Positions 32,859 to 40,158 of a stretch of 45,979 nucleotides of DNA are shown here, in pieces. The notes beneath the pieces are model-generated. The model did not search any database and was not told where the DNA came from. It was given only the letters and a program-made list of their open reading frames with translations. This DNA is from Bacteroidota bacterium (GTDB lineage Bacteria > Bacteroidota > Bacteroidia > Bacteroidales > CAIXZF01): the NCBI GenBank assembly GCA_026391855.1, contig JAPLDE010000204.1:1-45979 (forward strand). The letters run 5' to 3'. The position numbers and the translations under genes are program-made. Positions within the stretch are counted from its first letter, which is position 1. Each line of letters begins with the position of its first letter.

Positions 32859-34766
32859 TTAATCAAGTCGTATATCAAAAAGCGCCGAACTGATGTTCAG
32901 TTCAAGAGGAAAAGCCGCATTGATTTCTTCCAGGAACAAACGGGCCTGCTCCTTGAAATGATCAAGTTCAGCCTGGGACTCGGCGATACCGTCGAAATCC
33001 GACAACAGTAGCCTCTTCATGTGGGTTTTGTTGTCCTTTAATTTTATTGAAAGCTCTACAACACCGGCTCCGCTGTAACTGTGTCCGGAGCCATTCCGGC
33101 AGATGAAGTCAACATGGATGTCAACCTTTACTATATTCTCCAGTTCTGCTTTAAGCCAGTTCTCAAGGTCAGTCCTGCCAATGTTGGCCTGCCTGTATAG
33201 CGCTACCCTGTCGAAGTGTGGTTCCTGTAAACGCTTCATCAGGAACGACTTGTCGAGACAGGCAATCAGGTTACCCGCCTTAGGCCCTTGTTCTTTGTCC
33301 AGCAACACCCTGTAAAAAGCCTGGAAACAGCTTTTCTGGTCAATGGGAGTGATCCTGGCGGCATCAAAAACGGTTGCCTGCAAAATGTCATCCCTCCATT
33401 CAACATGAGGTAGTATATTACAGAGATTCAGAAGAAAAGCCTTCTGAACGACAGTCAGCTCTTCTGCCCTGGCAGGTAATGTTTCCTGAAGAACTACCTT
33501 TTCCTCTTCCGAGGCATAATTGTCAATCCAGTAACGGGCTGAAACAATTCTCCTGTTCAGCACTGCCTCATCTGTTGCCGGGAGAGGAGATCCCTTTCTT
33601 TTTTCAACTTCTTTTTTCAGATCAATATGAGGAAGTTGTAACAGGGTTGTGATCAGGTTGAAGTCGGTCACATAAAAATGCTCTTTGGGGTGTACCACCT
33701 GCGACAGCTCATACACCAGCCTGTCGCTTTCATTCAGTTCGCTGGTAGTCCAGTACCGGGTATGCAGCTTGTCGAAGTCGTTGAAGAGCTTTGTCACGTA
33801 TTTTTCATTGGGCTCGAAATTTACCTGGGTCTTGGGCTGGGCATTGAGCAACAGGAACCTGAGCATCTCAGGAGGGAGAAAATCAGCCATATCCCTGGCA
33901 GTAGCCCCAATTCCCCTGGAAGAGGACATCTTAGCCCCGCCCATGGTGAAAAACCCATAAGGGATATTGACCGGCGGCCGCTTCCCGAAGATTTCCTTCA
34001 GACAAGTTGAAGCTACATCCCGTGACCCCCCCCTGGTGTTGTGGTCGGTCCCGGCCCCTTCAATGGTAACACCCCGGTAAGCCCATTTGGCGGTCCATTC
34101 CAGCTTCCAGGGAAGCTTGCCGTTGCCGTTAAAGGGCGACATCTTTCCTTTATGACCGCAACCCCGGGCCCAGGTAACCAGGTCGGGCCGGCATTCATAA
34201 ACAACTTCCCCGTTCTCGTATGCCAATACCTCGGTAGTTCCAATACGCCCGCAGTTCTCACAAACCACCTGGAAAGGGTGCCAGTTCTTCGAACGGATGG
34301 AGTTGCTGACCTTCAGGTAAATATCCCTCACCTTGTCAACATGCTTCAAAATATTATCAATCGCCTCATTGAACTCACCCGAACGGTAGATGTCCCTGAG
34401 ATAATACCGCTCTGCCTCCACATGCATCTCATCAAAAACATCGAAAAATTCTTTGATATAGTGTTTCGCAATGTCCGGCTCAGTGGAGCCGGGAGGTGCC
34501 GGTACATTACAAAGAGGCTTCCCTAAATAAGGCTCATAAAAATCAGTCAACCCGAACGGGATCTCATCCAGCGGATCATAATCATCTACACCAAAGGTAT
34601 ATCGGATGTTGATCCCCCTTGATTTTAACACCTTAAAGGCGGCATCGTGGATCAGTACACCCCGCAATGAACCTACATGGGCTCTTCCTGAAGGTGTCTT
34701 TGAATCGTTAACTATCTGTATTTCAGCCTGCGGAAGCCTGCTGATGATATCGTCGAACCAGGTCAT
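32859..34766 (-). CDS. lysK: Class I lysyl-tRNA synthetase
   Basis: 635 aa. It attaches lysine to tRNA-Lys. The class I signatures are clear: HIGH-type 'TPSGRAHVGSLRGVLIHDA' (H30-V31-G32) and KMSKS-type 'AKMSSSRGIG' (K279). 'GAGTDHNTRGGSRDV' and 'TFGVDDYDPLDEIP' are typical of the archaeal-type enzyme. A zinc-ribbon-like pair 'CENCG...' and 'CRPDLVTWARGCGHKGK' sits between them. It is longer than typical archaeal LysK (about 500-550 aa), with an extra C-terminal region of about 100 residues from about 530 on. Most Bacteroidota use the unrelated class II enzyme, so this gene suggests ancient transfer or replacement. A candidate promoter lies 24 bp upstream. Confidence 0.88.
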   Translation of the reverse strand: MTWFDDIISRLPQAEIQIVNDSKTPSGRAHVGSLRGVLIHDAAFKVLKSRGINIRYTFGVDDYDPLDEIPFGLTDFYEPYLGKPLCNVPAPPGSTEPDIAKHYIKEFFDVFDEMHVEAERYYLRDIYRSGEFNEAIDNILKHVDKVRDIYLKVSNSIRSKNWHPFQVVCENCGRIGTTEVLAYENGEVVYECRPDLVTWARGCGHKGKMSPFNGNGKLPWKLEWTAKWAYRGVTIEGAGTDHNTRGGSRDVASTCLKEIFGKRPPVNIPYGFFTMGGAKMSSSRGIGATARDMADFLPPEMLRFLLLNAQPKTQVNFEPNEKYVTKLFNDFDKLHTRYWTTSELNESDRLVYELSQVVHPKEHFYVTDFNLITTLLQLPHIDLKKEVEKRKGSPLPATDEAVLNRRIVSARYWIDNYASEEEKVVLQETLPARAEELTVVQKAFLLNLCNILPHVEWRDDILQATVFDAARITPIDQKSCFQAFYRVLLDKEQGPKAGNLIACLDKSFLMKRLQEPHFDRVALYRQANIGRTDLENWLKAELENIVKVDIHVDFICRNGSGHSYSGAGVVELSIKLKDNKTHMKRLLLSDFDGIAESQAELDHFKEQARLFLEEINAAFPLELNISSALFDIRLD

Positions 34767-34789
34767 GGTGTTTAGTTTTAAAGGGGCGG

Positions 34790-34797
34790 CAAAGGTA
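34790..34797 (-). promoter_or_regulatory. Candidate promoter -7 element of the lysyl-tRNA synthetase gene
   Basis: On the minus strand TACCTTTG followed by CCGCC fits TAnnTTTG well. The leader would be about 18 bases. No -33 TTG is seen at the expected distance. Confidence 0.5.
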
Positions 34798-34810
34798 GGA
34801 AAAATTGAGT

Positions 34811-34863
34811 TATGATTGGTATGAATGTTATAGAGGTTATGAAAGTTATGGCGGTTATGAAAC
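34811..34863. repeat. Degenerate GGTTATGAA repeat (reverse complement of the TTCATAACC family)
   Basis: Several imperfect units (GGTATGAATG, AGGTTATGAA, GCGGTTATGAA) between the synthetase promoter and the next gene. It is the same family as 26730-26782, in the opposite orientation. Confidence 0.6.
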
Positions 34864-34893
34864 CAGTGCAGATTATTCAGGCTGTGGAAGTAC

Positions 34894-36111
34894 TTAGTCT
34901 TTCAGGTAAGGGGTAGGAATGAGAGTGGTTTTGATTTCTTTACCGGTAGTGTCTTTAACGATCAGGTCAAGATTGGCTTTGAACATCCCGTCCACTGCCT
35001 GCTGAAAAATGATACACCAGTCGTCCTGCTCAAGGGTCGAGACATCCTGTCCGTTCAGGCTGATGATCTGGTCATCAAGATTCAGTCCGGCCTTCGATGC
35101 GGAAGAACCCTTCATGATGCTTCCAATAAACAATTTACCGTCTTTATAAAGGAATGTCATACCGGTCGTATAAAGCGAGTCCCTCCCATAATGCTCATTG
35201 GGTGAAAGAATAATCTTTTTTTTCTGCCAGTTCAGAGTTACCAGGTATTTCGACATGAACTGCAACCCGATGGTGTTTAAGGTCTTCTTTGAAAATTCCA
35301 CTACCGTGGTGTCGCTGCTGAACCCTCCCATTTTAATTGAGGGGACTTTAACATAATAGGTTGAATCCATTTCCCCGGCTCCGAATAATCCCAATCCGTT
35401 GTAACCGTAGTCGCTTACGTAATTAAACCGGGAACTGCGCCTTTTCAGCCGCTGAAAGGTCCTTTCTGATAACCGTATATCTCCCATCGCACCAATGTCG
35501 AAGATCACCATGTTCTCTTTTACCCCATTGATGTTGAGGCTGACGACCGGCGTTCCGGAAACGGCCGGTGTAAAAGAAATTACCCTGGAATTGTCAGGGA
35601 TCATCAGTGAGTCAGGACTGCTGGTGATGGTAATAAACTGATTTTCAAAGTCAATCTGCCAGGTAGCCCGCTTCATCAGGTTAGCCCCTACAATCCCCGA
35701 AACTTTCAGGCAGTTCAGACCCGGGTCGGAAAGCTTTGCAATAAGCGCACCGGTATTCAGAAAACTGACATTCCCGATGGTGATCTCATCCAGCACGGTC
35801 ATCTTCATCTTCGACTTGTTCCCTTTCGAGTCCATCACCATCTGCGAGTTCACGGTGGGCAGGTCTAACTTGGCGGCCAGCTCTTCCGATACAGCCAGCG
35901 GAGCGCCTGAATCAAGCAAAAAATCATATTCCACTTCATGGATCTTCACCTTCAGTATGATAAAACCCAGCCTGTGCTCAAAGGGAATAATGCATTTGAA
36001 GGATTTCGGCTCAACTTTCCCCTGGCTCAGAAGTCTGATGGTCTTGATAAGAGAGCAGGAAGTCAGAAACAGGATTACCAACAGAAAAGCCGGGAGAATT
36101 TTCTTCATCAT
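34894..36111 (-). CDS. Retropepsin-like aspartyl protease with PDZ domain, lipoprotein
   Basis: 405 aa from ATG 36111 (a TTG one codon earlier and an ATG one codon later are also possible). Lipobox Cys at residue 19 (FLTSC-SL). Two aspartyl-protease half-domains follow. The first carries 'FLLDSGAPLAVSE' (D67-S-G). The second carries 'VIFDIGAMGDIRLS' (D205), where the usual Thr/Ser after Asp is Ile. A PDZ domain sits at about 320-380 ('GSIMKGSSASKAGLNLDDQI', 'LNGQDVSTLE'). This arrangement is common in Bacteroidota envelope proteases of unknown target. Activity is uncertain given the altered second motif. The next gene upstream (36127) is close but separately coded, with a 15-bp gap. Confidence 0.8.
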   Translation of the reverse strand: MMKKILPAFLLVILFLTSCSLIKTIRLLSQGKVEPKSFKCIIPFEHRLGFIILKVKIHEVEYDFLLDSGAPLAVSEELAAKLDLPTVNSQMVMDSKGNKSKMKMTVLDEITIGNVSFLNTGALIAKLSDPGLNCLKVSGIVGANLMKRATWQIDFENQFITITSSPDSLMIPDNSRVISFTPAVSGTPVVSLNINGVKENMVIFDIGAMGDIRLSERTFQRLKRRSSRFNYVSDYGYNGLGLFGAGEMDSTYYVKVPSIKMGGFSSDTTVVEFSKKTLNTIGLQFMSKYLVTLNWQKKKIILSPNEHYGRDSLYTTGMTFLYKDGKLFIGSIMKGSSASKAGLNLDDQIISLNGQDVSTLEQDDWCIIFQQAVDGMFKANLDLIVKDTTGKEIKTTLIPTPYLKD

Positions 36112-36126
36112 CAATAAATCAACAGC

Positions 36127-36912
36127 TTAACTTAGTTTTTTCACTCGTTTTTCAACCTTTCTCCTGATCTTTTCATATGAAAGCGGTGGTCCCATCCGTA
36201 TTTTCCTGCCATCAATGATAACGGCATCCGTAAGACCCCATTCCCGCTGCATGTCTTTATCAAGGGTACCGTATTCTGTCAGTTGAATATGGTCTTTAAA
36301 TTCTTCAACGGCCCGTTTTGTCCGTTCAAAGGCAATATTCATCGCCGGGCACCATCCGTTGATGAATAAGGTAACAGCTACCTTTCCGTCAATTTTCTCC
36401 GGTTTTTTCTTTTGTTTGATAAAGACCGGCGGAACGGCATCCGGAGTAAAGGGTTTCCATAGCAGCCGCTGCATCCCGTCCTTGTCAACCACCTTATATC
36501 CGTGTTTTTTGAACCAGGATGCCCTCATGAAGAACGGAAGGACAAGTCCCCATACAACAAGCCCTTTCTTTCCCATTTGCCGGGAATCTTCTTCGGCAGC
36601 CTGCAACAGCTCACTTCCGATTCCCTTTTTCTGGAAATTACCTACACCTTGCTTATGCCCATGAACCCAGATGCACAGGACAACATGCAGATCATTCCCT
36701 TCCGCAAAAGATTTTTCCACCGGGACGTATTGGATCATGCCCACAATATTTCCCTCCTCATTCCTGGCCATCTTTACTCTCAGCCCCTGCTCTTTCATCT
36801 TCCCGTACCAGCAGGCTTTATGATCTCCGGCATCCTTCATGTCATCCGACCATTCCTCCAGACAGCAGAAATAGGTCTTTTCATATTCCGGCATTAAATC
36901 GATGATTTCCAT
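36127..36912 (-). CDS. GNAT acetyltransferase with YoaP-like thioredoxin-fold domain
   Basis: 261 aa. Residues about 25-150 are a GNAT domain ('GNIVGMIQYVPVEKSFA', 'VCIWVHGHKQGVGNFQKKGI', 'GSELLQAAEEDSRQMGKKGL'), with the acetyl-CoA-binding stretch near 'KKGIGSELL'. Residues about 175-255 form the YoaP-like C-terminal domain, which resembles a thioredoxin fold: 'TLFINGWCPAMNIAFERTK' with one Cys (C188) where a redox pair could sit, then 'YGTLDKDMQREWGLTDAVII' and 'GPPLSYEKIRRKVEKR'. The acetylated substrate is not known for this family. A single Cys argues against an ordinary disulfide reductase role. It is cytosolic, with no signal peptide. Confidence 0.8.
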   Translation of the reverse strand: MEIIDLMPEYEKTYFCCLEEWSDDMKDAGDHKACWYGKMKEQGLRVKMARNEEGNIVGMIQYVPVEKSFAEGNDLHVVLCIWVHGHKQGVGNFQKKGIGSELLQAAEEDSRQMGKKGLVVWGLVLPFFMRASWFKKHGYKVVDKDGMQRLLWKPFTPDAVPPVFIKQKKKPEKIDGKVAVTLFINGWCPAMNIAFERTKRAVEEFKDHIQLTEYGTLDKDMQREWGLTDAVIIDGRKIRMGPPLSYEKIRRKVEKRVKKLS

Positions 36913-36955
36913 GACTAAAAAGTTACAAGGTTACAAAACACGAATTTACAAAAAA

Positions 36956-37006
36956 TGGTCACATGGTCACATGGCCACATGGTCACATGGTCACATGGTC
37001 ACATGG
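36956..37006. repeat. Tandem repeat of TGGTCACA / TGGCCACA
   Basis: About six 8-base units (GGTCACAT), one changed to GGCCACAT, in the divergent gap between the GNAT gene and acpS. Same family as 32823-32858. Confidence 0.8.
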
Positions 37007-37113
37007 CAAAACCAACTCCGGTGAATAAATCTTTTGTTAACCATTTCACAGAAACTTGTATTTTAGCGGATCAAACCCGGGCATTTACACATTAGCCTTT
37101 TATTAACAGCATC

Positions 37114-37488
37114 TTGGTTTACGGAATAGGAACAGACATCATTGAAGTGGAAAGGGTGGGCGGACTGGTTACCAAAGGACCCCGCTTCACCGAAAAGGTA
37201 TTTACTACCGGGGAGATTGAGTATTGCGGGAGCAAACGTCACAAAAACCAGCATTACGCAGCCCGTTTTGCCGCCAAGGAAGCCTTTATGAAAGCCATCG
37301 GTACAGGCTGGAGCCAGGGGATCTCATTCAACCAGATCGAAGTGGTCCATGATTCCTTCGGGAAACCGGGATTTGTTTTGACAGGAAAAGCCGAAGAATT
37401 TGTTAAAGAGAAAGGGATCACTTCTGTTCAGCTGTCATTGAGTCATGTAAAAGAGTACGCCATCGCCATTGTCATATTAGAAACTTAA
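37114..37488 (+). CDS. acpS: Holo-[acyl-carrier-protein] synthase
   Basis: 124 aa, TTG start; the preceding codons contain no ATG, and the family typically begins 'M.YGIGTDIIEV', exactly as here (VYGIGTDIIEVERV, D8). The second signature 'ARFAAKEAFMKAIGTGW' carries the catalytic Glu. It transfers 4'-phosphopantetheine from CoA to the carrier protein of fatty-acid synthesis. A near-consensus promoter element (TATTTTAG at 37059, one mismatch, with TTTG at 37033) lies upstream. The acetyl-CoA synthetase gene starts 13 bp after its stop, so they are probably co-transcribed. Confidence 0.92.
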   Translation: MVYGIGTDIIEVERVGGLVTKGPRFTEKVFTTGEIEYCGSKRHKNQHYAARFAAKEAFMKAIGTGWSQGISFNQIEVVHDSFGKPGFVLTGKAEEFVKEKGITSVQLSLSHVKEYAIAIVILET

Positions 37489-37501
37489 AAAACGGAATTC
37501 T

Positions 37502-39205
37502 ATGTCACACATCGGTTCTTATGAAGAAAGAATCAAAGACTTTTCCTGGGCCATTGCCGAAAAAGAGCTGGACTACAAGGAAGGGGATATGATCAACATC
37601 GGCTGGTACTGTTCCGACCGGATTTGTAAAATGGGTAAATCCAGCAAATTAGCCCTCATCTGGGAAGGATTGATGGGGCAGGAACGTAAACTCACTTACG
37701 ACGACCTGCGCAAAACCAGCAATACCGTTGGAGCCATGCTGAGAAAGCTGGGCATCAAACCGGAAGACAGGGTTTGCCTTTTTATGGATAAGATCCCTGA
37801 ACTATATATTGGTTTACTGGGGGTTTTGAAGATAGGCGCCATTGCCCAGCCGCTGTTTTCAGCTTTTGGAGATGAGTCCTTGTTTGTAAGGCTTGAGAAT
37901 GCAGGCACTTCAGCCATCATCACCCAGAAAAAGCATGCCCCGAAAGTCCGCAAGATACTCGACAGACTGCCCAACCTCAAACACATGATCATCGTCGATT
38001 TTGATCCTTCAAAGGAGCTGCAGCCCGGTGAAGTGGCCTTCGATCTCTGGAACACTCCCTGGGTTGATGAGCTGGAGATCCACCCTACCTATGCCGAATC
38101 TCCTTCAATTCTGCACTATACTTCCGGTACCACCGGTCAGCCCAAGGGAGTGAAACATGTCCATTATTCGTTGATCTCCCAGTATCTTACCACCAAATGG
38201 GTGCTGGATGTACAGGAAGATGATATTTACTGGTGTACGGCCGACCCGGGCTGGGTCACAGGTACGTCCTACGGCATCATCGGGGCTTTCTGCATGGGCG
38301 CTACCCAATGCGTGATGGATGTAGGCTTCAGCGCAGAAGCCTGGTACAAATTCATCGAAAAACACCGCATCACCATGTGGTATTCGGCTCCAACCGCCAT
38401 CCGTTCCCTGATGAAAGCAGGTGATGAAATCATCAAGAAATATGACCTGAGTTGCCTGCGTCACCTGGCCAGCGTCGGAGAACCCCTGAACTCCGAGGCC
38501 GTCATCTGGTCCGAAAGAGTGTTTGGAAAGCCTTTCCTCGATACTTACTGGCAGACCGAAACCGGTTCCATCATGATCAGCAACTATCCCGGCATGAAGA
38601 TCAAACCAGGGTCCATGGGCAAACCTTTCCCCGGGATAACCGCCTGTGTGCTCGATACGAAAACCTTCCTTCCCATTGAAGAAACCGGAAAGATAGGCCT
38701 CATCGGCTTCAAACCCGGCTGGCCTTCCATGATGCGCATGTACTGGAACAACGAAGAAACCTATAAGAACAAGTTCAAAAACGGCTGGTATCTCCCCGGC
38801 GACCGTTCCAGCATCGACAACGAAGGCTATTTCTGGTTTGTCGGCCGCGACGACGATGTCATCAATACCGGCGGCCACCTGGTCAGTCCGTTCGAAGTGG
38901 AGTCAGCCCTGCTCGAAAACGAAATGGTGGCCGAATCAGCTGTCGTCAGCAAACCCGACGACATCAACATGGAAGTCGTTAAGGCGTTTGTCACCCTCAA
39001 ACCAGGCTTCGAAGGCAACAAAGACACCGAGCTGATGATCATGAACTTCATCCGCAAAAAGCTTTCTCCCCTGGCTATGCCCCAGGAAATCGAGTTCGTC
39101 CCCAACCTTCCCAAGACCCGTTCCGGTAAGATCATGCGGCGCATCCTCAAAGCCAAAGAATGGGGCGAAGAGATCGGCGATACCTCTACGTTGGAAGATG
39201 ATTAA
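37502..39205 (+). CDS. acsA: Acetyl-CoA synthetase (AcsA-type, AMP-forming)
   Basis: 567 aa, near the ~570 aa of Bacillus AcsA and shorter than the ~650 aa Acs type. AMP-ligase motifs: A3 'YTSGTTGQPKGVKH' (from residue 206), 'YWCTADPGWVTGTSYG', A5 'DTYWQTETGSIMISNYPG', A7 'WYLPGDRSSIDNEGYFWFVGR', A8 'DDVINTGGHLVSPFEVE', and A10 'TRSGKIMRR' with catalytic Lys at 543. It makes acetyl-CoA from acetate, ATP and CoA through acetyl-AMP. The Trp in the 'WQTETG' region favours small acids such as acetate or propionate. Its stop overlaps, tail to tail, the stop of the HipA fragment by 3 bases. Confidence 0.9.
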   Translation: MSHIGSYEERIKDFSWAIAEKELDYKEGDMINIGWYCSDRICKMGKSSKLALIWEGLMGQERKLTYDDLRKTSNTVGAMLRKLGIKPEDRVCLFMDKIPELYIGLLGVLKIGAIAQPLFSAFGDESLFVRLENAGTSAIITQKKHAPKVRKILDRLPNLKHMIIVDFDPSKELQPGEVAFDLWNTPWVDELEIHPTYAESPSILHYTSGTTGQPKGVKHVHYSLISQYLTTKWVLDVQEDDIYWCTADPGWVTGTSYGIIGAFCMGATQCVMDVGFSAEAWYKFIEKHRITMWYSAPTAIRSLMKAGDEIIKKYDLSCLRHLASVGEPLNSEAVIWSERVFGKPFLDTYWQTETGSIMISNYPGMKIKPGSMGKPFPGITACVLDTKTFLPIEETGKIGLIGFKPGWPSMMRMYWNNEETYKNKFKNGWYLPGDRSSIDNEGYFWFVGRDDDVINTGGHLVSPFEVESALLENEMVAESAVVSKPDDINMEVVKAFVTLKPGFEGNKDTELMIMNFIRKKLSPLAMPQEIEFVPNLPKTRSGKIMRRILKAKEWGEEIGDTSTLEDD

Positions 39206-39498
39206 CATCGGTTAGTCCCGAATATAATACCCTGGGTCATCAGCCAGCGGTCAATGAGCAAGTTGCTCCAGCCGTCGGGAAGGCTGTCGGCGAAAACGCC
39301 AAACAGGCCATCAAAAGGCTCAGCTCTGGAGGTAAAAGCACCTGTCCGTAAAGGCAGGAAAACAGGAGAGATCGAAAAACCATTTTCCAGCCATTTCCTG
39401 TCATATTCGAAAACAGATCGCCTGTCCGGGGCCAGGGCGATCCGGCCTACCGGAAGATCATTATAATAAACTTCCGCCACCTTAACCGGATCAACCAT
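39202..39498 (-). pseudogene. HipA N-terminal fragment (HipS-like size), kinase part missing
   Basis: 98 aa from the ATG at 39498, which has AGAGGAAAGAG just before it and overlaps the upstream hipB stop by 8 bp. Content matches the HipA N-terminal domain: 'VAEVYYNDLPVGRIAL', 'FEYDRKWL', 'PVFLPLRTGAFTS' and 'GVFADSLPDGWSNLLIDRWL'. Normal HipA continues for another ~300 residues with the Ser/Thr kinase; here the frame ends after 'MTQGI' plus eight unrelated residues, at the very end of acsA. In three-gene HipBST systems a separate short HipS has this same domain and acts as antitoxin, but no HipT kinase follows. So this is either a truncated HipA or an orphan HipS-like protein. The stop lying inside acsA's stop favours truncation by rearrangement. 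Confidence 0.7.
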
Positions 39499-39826
39499 TT
39501 CTCTTTCCTCTCTGACGCTTTTTTTGCGTATTCCCATTCAAAATATCATCAATACTTTCATATTGTCGTTTTGAGAACAACAGCTGAAATTCTTCTGTAG
39601 CTTCTAATGAAACCGCCAATAATAACAAGCTTTTCAAGGAAATCTCATAGCAGTTTTCAAATCGTTTCAAAGAACCCAGGCTAACACCCGACATACTGGC
39701 CAGCGACTGTTGTGAAAGATTCTTCTCAAGCCTTCGTTCCCTCAGTTTTTCTGCGATATTTTTTGCAATCGCATAAGGGTTGCTCATATCCAGGATTGAA
39801 TCAATATCAGATAATATATTAGACAT
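39491..39826 (-). CDS. HipB-type helix-turn-helix antitoxin/regulator
   Basis: 111 aa. An Xre-family helix-turn-helix lies at about 24-80: 'AEKLRERRLEKNLSQQSLAS' with recognition helix 'SGVSLGSLKRFE'. The C-terminal 25 residues are basic and flexible ('KKRQRGKRNG'). HipB binds operators upstream of its own operon and neutralises HipA. It overlaps the HipA fragment as in intact hipBA operons. Without a kinase partner here its present role may be regulation only. No exact promoter consensus was found upstream, only TGTCTTTG near 39870. Confidence 0.85.
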   Translation of the reverse strand: MSNILSDIDSILDMSNPYAIAKNIAEKLRERRLEKNLSQQSLASMSGVSLGSLKRFENCYEISLKSLLLLAVSLEATEEFQLLFSKRQYESIDDILNGNTQKKRQRGKRNG

Positions 39827-40027
39827 TATATCTCAGTTAAGGGGTTAAAGTCTAATCAGTGAGCTGTTACAAAGACAGGAATTAAATCCTTCAATTCAGC
39901 AGTGAGATACGCAAAATAGTCAATTCGGGGAAATGATATGCAATTCCTCTCCCGGTCATGCCGGGCGGAGTCGGGGCACGGCCGGCATGATGAACTCAAA
40001 AATTGAAGATGAATCTCTATTAACCTC
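39827..40027. other. Intergenic, no gene seen
   Basis: No ORF with protein-like content. It holds the hipB leader and a short GC-rich stretch (CCCGGTCATGCCGGGC with CCGGCATG nearby) that can form a small hairpin. Nothing else is recognised. Confidence 0.4.
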
Positions 40028-40130
40028 CCTTTGTGAAATCCTTGTCATTCCTCAGCGTCCTTTGTTTTTGGCGGGGTTTTTTTAACCACAAAGGAAAACT
40101 AAGGACAACACTAAGGATTTCACGAAGGAT
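40028..40130. repeat. Diverged, shortened fold-back repeat (copy 4)
   Basis: GTGAAATCCTT (40033-40043) pairs with AAGGATTTCAC (40113-40123), and GTCCTTTGT (around 40057) pairs with ACAAAGGA (around 40088). The arm sequences match the element at 228-492, but the middle is much shorter and the terminator hairpin is absent. It lies about 30 bp past the stop of the minus-strand restriction-modification gene. Confidence 0.65.
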
Positions 40131-40158
40131 TAATAAACATCACTTATCGTTTTTCAGT

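Noticed and set aside
32823..37006. Transposon ends formed by the GGTCACAT repeats around 32859-36912
   Set aside because: No transposase inside, and the repeats are tandem tracts rather than single inverted ends; the enclosed genes look like ordinary chromosomal genes.
38105..38878. 257-aa minus-strand ORF
   Set aside because: Antisense to the acetyl-CoA synthetase, which has all family motifs; the reverse frame shows none.
39499..39537. Earlier start for the HipA fragment
   Set aside because: It would overlap hipB by 47 bp; the ATG at 39498 has a good ribosome binding site and the usual short overlap.
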